Below the pieces are notes generated by a model. It was given only the letters and a program-made list of their open reading frames with translations. It did not search any database and was not told the origin of the DNA. The position numbers were made by a program, and so were the translations under genes. A stretch of 31,089 nt of DNA from CALEUX01 sp037439945 (lineage in GTDB: Bacteria > Bacteroidota > Bacteroidia > Bacteroidales > Marinilabiliaceae), in assembly GCA_037439945.1 (NCBI GenBank), contig JBBIVA010000030.1, positions 1 through 31,089 of the forward strand. The letters are read 5' to 3'. Positions 23,069 to 31,089 of the stretch are shown here, piece after piece; positions within the stretch are counted from its first letter, which is position 1, and each line of letters opens with the position of its first letter.

Positions 23069-25906
23069 ATGAAACATAAAAATATAGGATTCATTTTATG
23101 TGCAGCGTTTGTTTTAATCCCCATTCTTTTAGGGGCACAAACGGTTGTCGGAAATGAGACTGACTCACTGGATATATCTAAAGAACAACTGGTTCAGGTG
23201 GCATTTCGAAAAATTGCCCAAAGCGATGTATTGGGAGGAGTTTCTGTTATGAACCTGGAAGAACTTTTGTTAAAAAACTACAATACATATAGTTTGGATA
23301 ACCTTCAAGGATACATCGGTGGTTGGAATGGAAACTCACTATGGGGTATGAACGATTACCTGGTATTAGTTGACGGGGTCCCACGTAATGCAAATAATGT
23401 TTTGCCAAGCGAAATTGAACAAATTACTTTTCTTAAAGGAGGTTCTGCCGTTGTTCTTTATGGAAGCCGCGCTGCCAAAGGGGTAATTTATATCACAACA
23501 AAAAGGGGTGGTGATGGTAATTTGAAAATTAATGTCAGGGCAAATACCGGGTATAATGTATCAAAAAGCTATCCTAAATATTTGGGTTCAGCCGAATATA
23601 TGACCCTTTATAATGAAGCCCTCGTAAACGATGGCCTTACCCCATCATTTAGCGATGAACAAATCTATAACCATGCATCGGGCACAAACCCATACAGGTA
23701 CCCCGATGTTGATTTTTATTCGTCAGAATTTATAAAAAAAGCAGCGAACCGGACCGATGTTACAACAGAGATAACCGGGGGTAACGACCGGGCAAGGTTT
23801 TATTCAAATATTGGTTATTACCGTCAGGGCGATTTACTTAAAATTGGTGAAGCAGCAAATAATAATATTGACAGGTTAAATATAAGAGGCAATATTGACC
23901 TTAAAATTAACCAGGATATTAAGTCCACTGTAAATGCCAATGCCACTTTTTATAATGCACGAACAGCAAATTCAGCACAGAATTATTGGACCCATGCTTC
24001 AACATTACGCCCTCACAGGGTGGCTCCATTAATTCCATTAAGTTTTATTGACGAGAACGATATCACATCGTGGAATTTAGTGAATACCAGCAGCAATTTA
24101 ATAGATGGCAAATATTTTTTAGCTGGGACCCAGAATGATTTAACCAACGTTTTTGCTGATTATTATGCCTCCGGTTACAGTACCTGGACAAGCAGAAGTT
24201 TTCAATTCGACACAGGTATTGAAATTAATTTGGGAAAGATGTTGAGTGGACTAACTTTTCAAACTCAATTTGCTGTTGATTATAGCACAGCCTATACATC
24301 CTCATACAATAATACATACGCTATTTTTATACCTACCTGGTATAATTATAACGGTAATGATGTTATAGCGGGTTTAGGTAAGCAGGGGGATGACAAAAAA
24401 GATGGTGTTCAAAATGTTGGAGGAGGTTCAAATCAGCAAACCCTTTTCTTTTCAGGCCAGTTTAATTACAAAAAAAAGATAGAAGATAGGCACAATTTAT
24501 CAGCTATGTTAATTGCAAGCGGATATCAGGTTGTACAGTCCCAGGTTTATCACCCAAATAATAATACCAACCTGGGCTTACAGTTATCATATAATTATAT
24601 GGGTAAATATTATGCCGATTTAGGTTCGGCAATTGTACACTCTGCAAAACTTGCAGAAGGGAACCGTCAGGCAATTTCCCCATCAGTATCATTAGGATGG
24701 AAACCTGGTAAGGAAAGCTTTCTGGAAAACTCTGAAGTAGTTGATGAATTGAGTTTAAGCCTCTCAGCCAGTATTTTGAACACCGATTTGGATATAACAG
24801 ATAATTATTTGTATTCGGCCAATTATACCCAGGCAAGTGGGGCATGGTGGGGCTGGTATGATGGAGCAGTGGAGCGTTCAACCAATTCCCTGAGAGGCGA
24901 AAACCTGGATCTGACTTTTATAAAAAGAAAAGAAATTTCAGCAAATATTTCAGGTTCTTTATGGAATAAATTATTATTAATTGACGCCTCTGCATTCATG
25001 AATACTATGGAAGGTTTATTAATAAGGCCAAATACAGTTTTTCCTAACTACTTTTTCACAAATTATCCTGATGCTTCTTTTATTCCATTTGTTAATTTTA
25101 ATAATGATAAAAGAACTGGTTTTGATTTTAACGTTAAATTAAATAAGCAAATTGGAGGTATTGATTACTCCCTTGGAGTTGCGGGAACCTATTATAAGGT
25201 TATAGCAACCAAACGTGATGAAAACTTTGAGTTTGCTTATCAAAATCGGCAGGGAAAAGCAGTTGATGGTATATGGGGATGGAAAAGTGACGGTTTTTTC
25301 CAGAGCCAGGATGAGATTAACAATTCACCCGAACAAAAGTTTGGAGGTACAATAAAACCTGGTGATATAAAATACGTTGATCAAAACGGAGATGACATAA
25401 TTGACCAAAAGGATGAAGTTTTTTTAGCACGTGGTGGTTGGTACGGAGCCCCATTTACCCTGGGTGTAAACTTTACTGCCAAGTGGAAGAACTTAACTTT
25501 TTTTGCCCTGGGAACAGGTTACTTTGGGGGCTATGCAATGAAGAACAGCTCCTACTATTGGGTTTTTGGAACAAGGAAATACTCTGAAATTGTTCGTGAC
25601 CGCTGGACTGAGGCAACTAAAGAAACTGCCACATACCCAAGATTAACAACTGAGGTTGGTAATAATAATTTCAGGAACTCCGATTTTTGGCTTTATAAAA
25701 CTGACAGGTTTAATATTGCTAAAGTTCAAATTACTTATGATTTACCTTCTAACCTGCTACAGAATTTCTTTATTAAAGGGATCTCAACATATATAAGTGG
25801 GGCTAATTTGTTAACAATTTCCAAAGAAAGGGAGATTTTGGAAATGAATATAACAAGCGCACCTCAAACCCGATTTTATAACGTAGGGGTTAAAGCTGTC
25901 TTCTAA
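23069..25906 (+). CDS. xusC: Second SusC-family transporter lacking the N-terminal extension (XusC position)
   Basis: This is the second TonB-dependent outer-membrane transporter of the operon, 945 residues. A signal peptide (about 1-23, ending LLGAQ) leads almost directly into the plug domain (QVAFRKIAQSDVLGGVSVMN, LDNLQGYIGGWNG, LVLVDGVPRN, LYGSRAAKGVIYITTKRG). The CarboxypepD_reg-like domain and the DEVVxxGYG box of the first SusC are absent, leaving only about 25 residues between signal and plug. The barrel ends RFYNVGVKAVF. It starts 44 bp after xusB and 30 bp before its own susD partner. The missing extension is not a truncation of this copy, because the signal peptide is intact. How TonB is engaged is not obvious from the sequence. 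Confidence 0.88.
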   Translation: MKHKNIGFILCAAFVLIPILLGAQTVVGNETDSLDISKEQLVQVAFRKIAQSDVLGGVSVMNLEELLLKNYNTYSLDNLQGYIGGWNGNSLWGMNDYLVLVDGVPRNANNVLPSEIEQITFLKGGSAVVLYGSRAAKGVIYITTKRGGDGNLKINVRANTGYNVSKSYPKYLGSAEYMTLYNEALVNDGLTPSFSDEQIYNHASGTNPYRYPDVDFYSSEFIKKAANRTDVTTEITGGNDRARFYSNIGYYRQGDLLKIGEAANNNIDRLNIRGNIDLKINQDIKSTVNANATFYNARTANSAQNYWTHASTLRPHRVAPLIPLSFIDENDITSWNLVNTSSNLIDGKYFLAGTQNDLTNVFADYYASGYSTWTSRSFQFDTGIEINLGKMLSGLTFQTQFAVDYSTAYTSSYNNTYAIFIPTWYNYNGNDVIAGLGKQGDDKKDGVQNVGGGSNQQTLFFSGQFNYKKKIEDRHNLSAMLIASGYQVVQSQVYHPNNNTNLGLQLSYNYMGKYYADLGSAIVHSAKLAEGNRQAISPSVSLGWKPGKESFLENSEVVDELSLSLSASILNTDLDITDNYLYSANYTQASGAWWGWYDGAVERSTNSLRGENLDLTFIKRKEISANISGSLWNKLLLIDASAFMNTMEGLLIRPNTVFPNYFFTNYPDASFIPFVNFNNDKRTGFDFNVKLNKQIGGIDYSLGVAGTYYKVIATKRDENFEFAYQNRQGKAVDGIWGWKSDGFFQSQDEINNSPEQKFGGTIKPGDIKYVDQNGDDIIDQKDEVFLARGGWYGAPFTLGVNFTAKWKNLTFFALGTGYFGGYAMKNSSYYWVFGTRKYSEIVRDRWTEATKETATYPRLTTEVGNNNFRNSDFWLYKTDRFNIAKVQITYDLPSNLLQNFFIKGISTYISGANLLTISKEREILEMNITSAPQTRFYNVGVKAVF

Positions 25907-25936
25907 ACCAAAAAAGAAACACAATAGTAAATAGCT

Positions 25937-27712
25937 ATGAAAAATATATTTAAAATTTTAGCCTTTCTGATTCTGTTAACCGGTTGTGAAGATATATTCT
26001 CTCCGGATATAGAAAATATACGAGGGTTGGATGCAATGTATAAGGAACCTACATATGCCCAGGGCATATTGGCAAATGCATATATTCTTTTACCTTATTC
26101 TGCATCACCAATTAGTGATGTTGCAACTGATGACGCTGTTACTAATGACCGTTCAAATAATTATTTGCGAATGGCAACCGGGTCCTGGTCATCAAATGAT
26201 AATCCGATGTCGCAATGGCAGGGACGTAAAAATGCCATTCAGTACCTGAATATCTTCCTCGATAATGCCGATAAGGTGGTTTGGAGTAAGGACCCACTTA
26301 TTGCTACTTTGTACAATGACCGTTTAAAAGGCGAAGCTTATGGATTAAGAGCGATACATATGTATTATCTCTTAATGGCACACGGTGGTTGGACAAGTGA
26401 TGGGGCCCTTATGGGTGTACCAGTTATTACGGAACCCGAAGACAAAAATTCTGATTTTAATAAGCCCCGTAACACTTTTCAGGATTGCTTAAACCAGATA
26501 TTTGAAGATGCAGGTAAGGCAATTGAATTGTTACCACTTGACTTTGGCGATATATCAAATGCGCAAATTCCTGCTAAATATTTAAATTTGGGCATAACCA
26601 ATTCGAGTGATTACAACAGGGTAAATGGCAATCACATGAGAGGCCGTTTAACAGGAAGAATTGTTGAGGCAGTTAAAGCCCAGGTGTCGTTACTTGCTGC
26701 CAGCCCGGCTTACAGTGCAGGGACTAATGTTTCATGGGAGAATGCAGCCAATAACGCAGCAGTTGTTTTAAATAGAATTAATGGCGTTTCAGGGTTGGCG
26801 GCCAATGGAGGTATATGGTTCAGAAGTACTGAAATTGAAGGGTTGGCATCAGGAATGAACAGACCGGAAGTTTTATGGCGGGGTGATATTGCACAAAGCC
26901 TCACCCTGGAGCAGGACAATTATCCCCCTTCCATATTCGGCAGGGGACGAGTTAATCCTACTCAAAATCTTGTAAATGCCTTTCCTATGGTTAACGGATA
27001 CCCAATCACAAATCCATTAAGTAACTATAATGCTGCTGCTCCTTATACAAACCGTGATCCGCGATTGGCAAACTATATAGTAGTAAACGGTAGTACACAG
27101 GGGCCAAATAACAGTGTTATAACAACAGGTACATTTGGAACAAACAGTGATGTTATAAATAAGGAGAATGGTTTATCAACCCGAACAGGTTATTATTTGA
27201 GAAAGCTTTTACGGGCTGATTGTAACCCAAACCCTTCTTTTAATACCCAGCAAAAGCATTATACCACACGAATTAGATATACTGAAATTTTTCTTGCTTA
27301 TGCCGAGGCAGCAAATGAGGCTTGGGGCCCATTGGGCACAGGCGGAAATGCCTATTCAGCCTATGATGTTATTAAAGCTATACGTCAGAGAGCAGGTGTT
27401 GGTATTACAAATAATCATGAGTACCTTGAGTCTGTTAAATCTGACAAGGATTTAATGAGAGCACTCATTAGGAACGAACGAAGGCTGGAACTTTGTTTTG
27501 AAAATCACCGCTTTTGGGATTTAAGAAGGTGGAAGGTCTCAAACTTGAATGAAACAGCCCGGGGTATGTTAATTGAAGGTAGTTCTGCAACGCCTGTTTA
27601 CACTACAATTGATGTTGAAATAAGGGACTATGATGATCATATGTACTATGGTCCCATACCATATTCCGAAATACAAAAGTGGAGTAAACTAAAGCAAAAT
27701 GCAGGTTGGTAG
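25937..27712 (+). CDS. xusD: Second SusD/RagB-family lipoprotein (XusD position)
   Basis: This is the partner of the second SusC, 591 residues. The signal peptide ends at LLTGC with Cys17 lipidated, followed by EDIFSPDIENIRG. Family features include the helix GEAYGLRAIHMYYLLMAHGG, the C-terminal RNERRLELCFENHRFWDLRRWKV and the closing segment YYGPIPYSEIQKW...QNAGW. It shares only general family patterns with the first SusD of the operon, so the two pairs probably recognise different xylan structures or lengths. This is an inference. The DUF1735-type lipoprotein gene follows after 23 bp. Confidence 0.9.
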   Translation: MKNIFKILAFLILLTGCEDIFSPDIENIRGLDAMYKEPTYAQGILANAYILLPYSASPISDVATDDAVTNDRSNNYLRMATGSWSSNDNPMSQWQGRKNAIQYLNIFLDNADKVVWSKDPLIATLYNDRLKGEAYGLRAIHMYYLLMAHGGWTSDGALMGVPVITEPEDKNSDFNKPRNTFQDCLNQIFEDAGKAIELLPLDFGDISNAQIPAKYLNLGITNSSDYNRVNGNHMRGRLTGRIVEAVKAQVSLLAASPAYSAGTNVSWENAANNAAVVLNRINGVSGLAANGGIWFRSTEIEGLASGMNRPEVLWRGDIAQSLTLEQDNYPPSIFGRGRVNPTQNLVNAFPMVNGYPITNPLSNYNAAAPYTNRDPRLANYIVVNGSTQGPNNSVITTGTFGTNSDVINKENGLSTRTGYYLRKLLRADCNPNPSFNTQQKHYTTRIRYTEIFLAYAEAANEAWGPLGTGGNAYSAYDVIKAIRQRAGVGITNNHEYLESVKSDKDLMRALIRNERRLELCFENHRFWDLRRWKVSNLNETARGMLIEGSSATPVYTTIDVEIRDYDDHMYYGPIPYSEIQKWSKLKQNAGW

Positions 27713-27735
27713 TTTTTCTTATGTAAAAATGAAAA

Positions 27736-28788
27736 ATGATGGAAAAAATGAAAAGGTATAATCTTTTAATAATATTAATATCAGGACTTTTTGCGATTAT
27801 GGTAACGTCCTGCGAGAATCAGGAAGCAGAATTTCCCGATTTCGATTACTCTACCGTATATTTTGCATACCAGTATCCGGTACGGACAATAGTACTAGGT
27901 GAAGACATAGTGGACAATACCCTGGATAATGAATATAAATGTAAAATTTTTGCAACAATGGGTGGAGTTTATGCTAACTCTAAAATGGTAAGTATCGATG
28001 TGGCGGTAGATAATAATTTATGTAATAATTTGTTTTTCAATACCGGTCAAACATTACCAGTTCAGGCCATGCCCGCAAATTATTATACCCTTGCAGGAAA
28101 CCAGATTACTTTGGATAAAGCATTACAGGGAGGTGTAGTTGTTCAATTATCTGAAGCATTTTTTGCTGATCCCAAAGCTCTTACAAACAACTATGTAATT
28201 CCATTAAGGATGACCAAAGTTGTTAATGCCGACTCCATTCTTTCAGGTAAAGCCAAGCTAAGCGTAAGTAACCCAGTTCGTGTGAATAGTGCAGATTGGG
28301 ATATTCAGCCAAAGGATTTTACACTTTATTGTTTAAAATTTATTAATCCCTGGCACGCCAATTATCTACGCAGGGGTAGGGACATTATTACACAGGGAGG
28401 AAGTTCTGTTACAAACATCCGGCGTAAACAATATGTTGAGAACGATGAAGTGGTAAATATGAAAACCGTATCACTTAACTCAGTTGAATTGCCTGTTACT
28501 GTGGTAAATGCCAGCAGTGTTAATGAAACCTGCAGGTTACTGCTTACGTTTAACGCTCAGGGTAATTGTACCATTTCAACAACAACAAGTGGGTTTACTG
28601 TAACAGGTAATGGCTCATTTGTAAAGAAAGGTGAAAAAAAGAGTTGGGGAAATAAAGACCGTGATGCAATTTATCTTGATTATACAATAAGTATGACTGG
28701 TAAAACTTATGCTACCAGGGATACTCTTGTGGTTCGTGACAGGGGCGTAAAAATTGAAACTTTCACGCCTTCGTTTAAAGTAAATTAA
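27736..28788 (+). CDS. xusE: DUF1735/DUF5627-type surface lipoprotein (XusE position)
   Basis: This 350-residue lipoprotein has a signal peptide ending VTSC (Cys26 lipidated), followed by ENQEAEFPDFDYSTVYFAYQYPVRTIVLG. That opening is typical of DUF1735-domain proteins in glycan loci. The N-terminal domain (about 35-175) has the AMPANYYTL and NNYVIPLRMTKV segments of that family. The C-terminal half (about 195-345), with DWDIQPKDFTLYCLKFINPW-like sequence and KDRDAIYLDYTISM, resembles DUF5627. In Prevotella and Bacteroides xylan loci a gene of this type sits between xusD and the GH10 gene and is thought to bind glycan at the cell surface. Met5 could be the actual start. Confidence 0.8.
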   Translation: MMEKMKRYNLLIILISGLFAIMVTSCENQEAEFPDFDYSTVYFAYQYPVRTIVLGEDIVDNTLDNEYKCKIFATMGGVYANSKMVSIDVAVDNNLCNNLFFNTGQTLPVQAMPANYYTLAGNQITLDKALQGGVVVQLSEAFFADPKALTNNYVIPLRMTKVVNADSILSGKAKLSVSNPVRVNSADWDIQPKDFTLYCLKFINPWHANYLRRGRDIITQGGSSVTNIRRKQYVENDEVVNMKTVSLNSVELPVTVVNASSVNETCRLLLTFNAQGNCTISTTTSGFTVTGNGSFVKKGEKKSWGNKDRDAIYLDYTISMTGKTYATRDTLVVRDRGVKIETFTPSFKVN

Positions 28789-28807
28789 CTGTTTAATATA
28801 GCAGATT

Positions 28808-30976
28808 ATGAAACAATTAAATAGGTTTATGTATGCAGCGCTTACTTTGTTTGTTATAGCGTCTTGTGCTGATGAAAGTAAGCTGGAATTTGAAGTTGAG
28901 AAACCCGAAAGCATTGCTGTAATGGAATATCTTAAAGATTATGATGTACTAAAATCATATATTGATAGAACAGCTAATGCCAATTTTAAATTAGGGGCCG
29001 GCGTTGGGGTAGATAATTTCAACAAACTGGGGTTGGATTATAGCCTGATAGTTGCAAATTTTGATGAAATGTCAGCCGGATGGGAAATGAAACACGGAGC
29101 TGTGGTTCAGGCCAATGGAAGTTTAAATCTGGCAAAAGTTGAATCTTTTGTTTCAACTGCACAAAAGGCCGGGATTACAATTTATGGCCATACTTTGTGC
29201 TGGCACGCCAACCAAAATGCCGAATATTTGAATAAAACAATTGCCCCTACTGTAATTCCCGGATCCGGAGGTCCAACATGGGATGTGGTTACCAGTGCTA
29301 ATTTTGAAACAGATGAGGCATTAAATTATCAGTCAAATGCAAATGCTGTTATGGCTTTTACCGCAGTTGGCGAAGGTAAAGGTGGAACCGGAAGGGCCCT
29401 GAAAATTACAAATTCGGCCGTTCGCCCTAATGAGTGGAATAGTCAGTTTTTTATAACTTTTTCGCCTGCTATGAAGGTTGGTGAAAAGTATAAGTTAACA
29501 ATGGACGTTAAAGCTGATGTTGCCTGTTCTTATTCAACCCAGGCCCATGTGGTTCCTTATCAATATAAACATTGGGACTTTTTTGGCAATATTAACGCAA
29601 CAACTGCGTGGACTTCATTTGCCAAAGAAATTACCATTACTGAATCAAACGCCACAACAGGTGCAATTGCGTTCAACCTGGGAAATACTGCTACCACTTA
29701 TTATATGGACAACATTGTTTTAAGCAAGTATAATGAAAGTGGTGGCGGGCCAACTTTAGAGCCCAGCATTATTCCAAATTCAGATTTTGAAAATGGATCT
29801 GCTGGCTGGATGGGATGGGGTAATGGTTCTACAAGAGGATTATCAGCTGCCGGTGAAGGTTTTGGCGGAACCGGGTTCGCTTATACATTTACAAATCCAA
29901 CTGTTACTAACTTTTGGAGTGCCCAGGTGGCGTATGATTTATCACCAGTTCTGCAAAACGGATCAACTTATGTTTTGAATTTTAGGGCAAGGGCAAATAC
30001 AGCTGGAACTATCCGTGCTGAGGTTCAGTCTACTTCCGATTATTCGAGTAACAGCTTTGGAACATTTGGGCTAACTACTGGCTGGAAGGAATTTACTCTA
30101 CAAACTTCCGTTAGTAAAGCTGATCGCAACAGGTTTGTCATTAGTTTTGGCGATTATGTAGGTACAGTTTTTATTGACAATTTAACACTTCGAAGAATTA
30201 ATCCTGATGGTGGTGGTGCCCAGATTATTGAAAAAACCCCCGCCCAGAAAAAAACCATTATAACCAATGAACTGGAAAGGTTTATTAAGGGTATGATGGA
30301 TGTATCAAAGAGTTACGTAAAGGCATGGGATGTTGTTAATGAACCTATGGATGATGCAAGGCCTGGTGAACTTAAAACAGGTGTTGGCAAAACATTGGCA
30401 AAAGATGAGTTCTACTGGCAGGATTATATGGGTAGGGATTATGGTGTAGATGCATTTAAAATGGCTGTTTTGCATGGTAACAGTAATGATAAACTTTTTA
30501 TAAACGATTATAACCTGGAGTATAATCTTGATAAATGCAGGGGTTTGATTGCTTATACCGCTTACATTGAAAGTAAAGGGGCCCGTGTGGATGGTATTGG
30601 CACCCAAATGCACATAAACATAAACTCTGATAAACAGAAAATTGTTCAGATGTTTGAATTACTTGCCGCTACCGGTAAACTTATTAAAATTTCGGAACTT
30701 GATATAGGCTTAGGTAATAATAAACAAACGGCCGATGCCACAGTTGAGGATTATATGGCCCAGGCTGAGATGTATCGCTTTGTTATTAAAAAATATTTCG
30801 AGATAATACCTGCGGCACAGCGCTACGGTATTACAATCTGGAGTCCGCTTGATAGCCCTGCAGGATCTTCATGGAGAGCAGGCGAACCGATTGGTCTTTG
30901 GGATTTTAAATATAACAGGAAACGTGCCTATGGAGGCGTTGCCAATGGGTTAGCAGGTAAAGAAACCCTTGAATAG
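28808..30976 (+). CDS. xyn10C: GH10 endo-beta-1,4-xylanase with CBMs inserted in the catalytic domain
   Basis: This surface lipoprotein xylanase has 722 residues, with the lipobox VIASC at Cys20. The GH10 barrel starts at about residue 35 and reaches GHTLCWH (Thr129-His133). It is then interrupted by two CBM4/CBM22-like beta-sandwich modules, about 155-312 and about 322-462, each ending in a YMDNIVL or FIDNLTL strand. The barrel resumes at about 470 with KTPAQKK. The acid/base is Glu512 in WDVVNEP and the nucleophile is Glu630 in ISELDIG. WSPLDSPAGSSW and GLWDFKYNRK close the barrel. This split layout matches Xyn10C of Prevotella bryantii and its Bacteroides relatives. It is the last gene of the operon, 19 bp after xusE, and would cut xylan at the surface to feed the two transporters. 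Confidence 0.93.
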   Translation: MKQLNRFMYAALTLFVIASCADESKLEFEVEKPESIAVMEYLKDYDVLKSYIDRTANANFKLGAGVGVDNFNKLGLDYSLIVANFDEMSAGWEMKHGAVVQANGSLNLAKVESFVSTAQKAGITIYGHTLCWHANQNAEYLNKTIAPTVIPGSGGPTWDVVTSANFETDEALNYQSNANAVMAFTAVGEGKGGTGRALKITNSAVRPNEWNSQFFITFSPAMKVGEKYKLTMDVKADVACSYSTQAHVVPYQYKHWDFFGNINATTAWTSFAKEITITESNATTGAIAFNLGNTATTYYMDNIVLSKYNESGGGPTLEPSIIPNSDFENGSAGWMGWGNGSTRGLSAAGEGFGGTGFAYTFTNPTVTNFWSAQVAYDLSPVLQNGSTYVLNFRARANTAGTIRAEVQSTSDYSSNSFGTFGLTTGWKEFTLQTSVSKADRNRFVISFGDYVGTVFIDNLTLRRINPDGGGAQIIEKTPAQKKTIITNELERFIKGMMDVSKSYVKAWDVVNEPMDDARPGELKTGVGKTLAKDEFYWQDYMGRDYGVDAFKMAVLHGNSNDKLFINDYNLEYNLDKCRGLIAYTAYIESKGARVDGIGTQMHININSDKQKIVQMFELLAATGKLIKISELDIGLGNNKQTADATVEDYMAQAEMYRFVIKKYFEIIPAAQRYGITIWSPLDSPAGSSWRAGEPIGLWDFKYNRKRAYGGVANGLAGKETLE

Positions 30977-31004
30977 AGTTTATTTCAGTTAATTATGTAA
31001 TTTG

Positions 31005-31041
31005 AAAATCCCGGTTGATAAAAACGACCGGGATTTTTTTC
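31005..31041 (+). terminator. Intrinsic terminator of the xus operon
   Basis: The arms AAATCCCGGTTG and CGACCGGGATTT surround an ATAAAAA loop with one G-T wobble, and a run of seven T's (31034-31040) overlaps the end of the stem. It begins 28 bp after the GH10 stop codon. This is the strongest terminator in the window and marks the end of the six-gene transcript. Confidence 0.88.
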
Positions 31042-31089
31042 TTGTTTTCCGCACTTTTCTGCAACACCCACCTAACTACCTGTAAATCA

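Noticed and set aside
17917..30976. The xylan operon as a new system
   Set aside because: Gene order and domain layout match the known xus core (tandem susC/susD pairs, a DUF1735-type lipoprotein and a CBM-inserted GH10) described in Prevotella and Bacteroides.

Overview
The window is a chromosomal segment of an AT-rich member of the Bacteroidota, most likely a Bacteroidales/Marinilabiliales-type organism. The main evidence is two SusC/SusD pairs, an OlsF/GlsF-type fused acyltransferase, TAnnTTTG-like -7 boxes and the conserved cmk-ispH pairing. I found no rRNA, tRNA, CRISPR array, complete transposase or replication origin.

Left part (1-4730): a hairpin-rich stretch (29-240) precedes a 218-bp MITE-like element (440-657), which abuts a decayed beta-barrel gene (655-996). 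Then come prmC (+), a convergent ACP phosphodiesterase gene (-) whose stop overlaps the prmC stop, and a P-loop protein of the cyclic 2,3-diphosphoglycerate synthetase family (+) followed by terminator hairpins. Next (4734-8030, minus strand) is a uxaB-uxaA operon that converts tagaturonate through altronate to 2-keto-3-deoxygluconate, with a LacI-type operator candidate and spaced direct repeats upstream of uxaB.

Middle part (8030-16260): about 1.9 kb without an intact gene holds the second MITE copy (8598-8812) with a perfect 9-bp target duplication, plus frame-broken coding relics. Minus-strand housekeeping genes follow: cmk-ispH-pfkA as one tight operon, a fragment of a retropepsin-like protease with a SEC-C tail, then a metallophosphatase (LpxH-like) followed by a bifunctional acyltransferase for amino-acid lipids.

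Right part (16265-31041): a Dabb-domain gene broken by two nonsense codons, a GLUG-type adhesin scrap and an IS4-family transposase scrap lie upstream of a complete xylan utilisation operon, susC-susD-susC-susD-DUF1735-GH10. This order matches the xusA-xusB-xusC-xusD-xusE-xyn10C core known from Prevotella and Bacteroides. The GH10 enzyme carries two carbohydrate-binding modules inserted inside the catalytic barrel, and the operon ends at a strong intrinsic terminator. Surface lipoproteins and the endoxylanase would bind and cut xylan outside the cell, and the two TonB-dependent transporters would import the oligosaccharides. The least ordinary signals are the MITE family with its target duplication, the cluster of genes decaying by point nonsense mutations, and the cDPGS-like enzyme in a bacterium.
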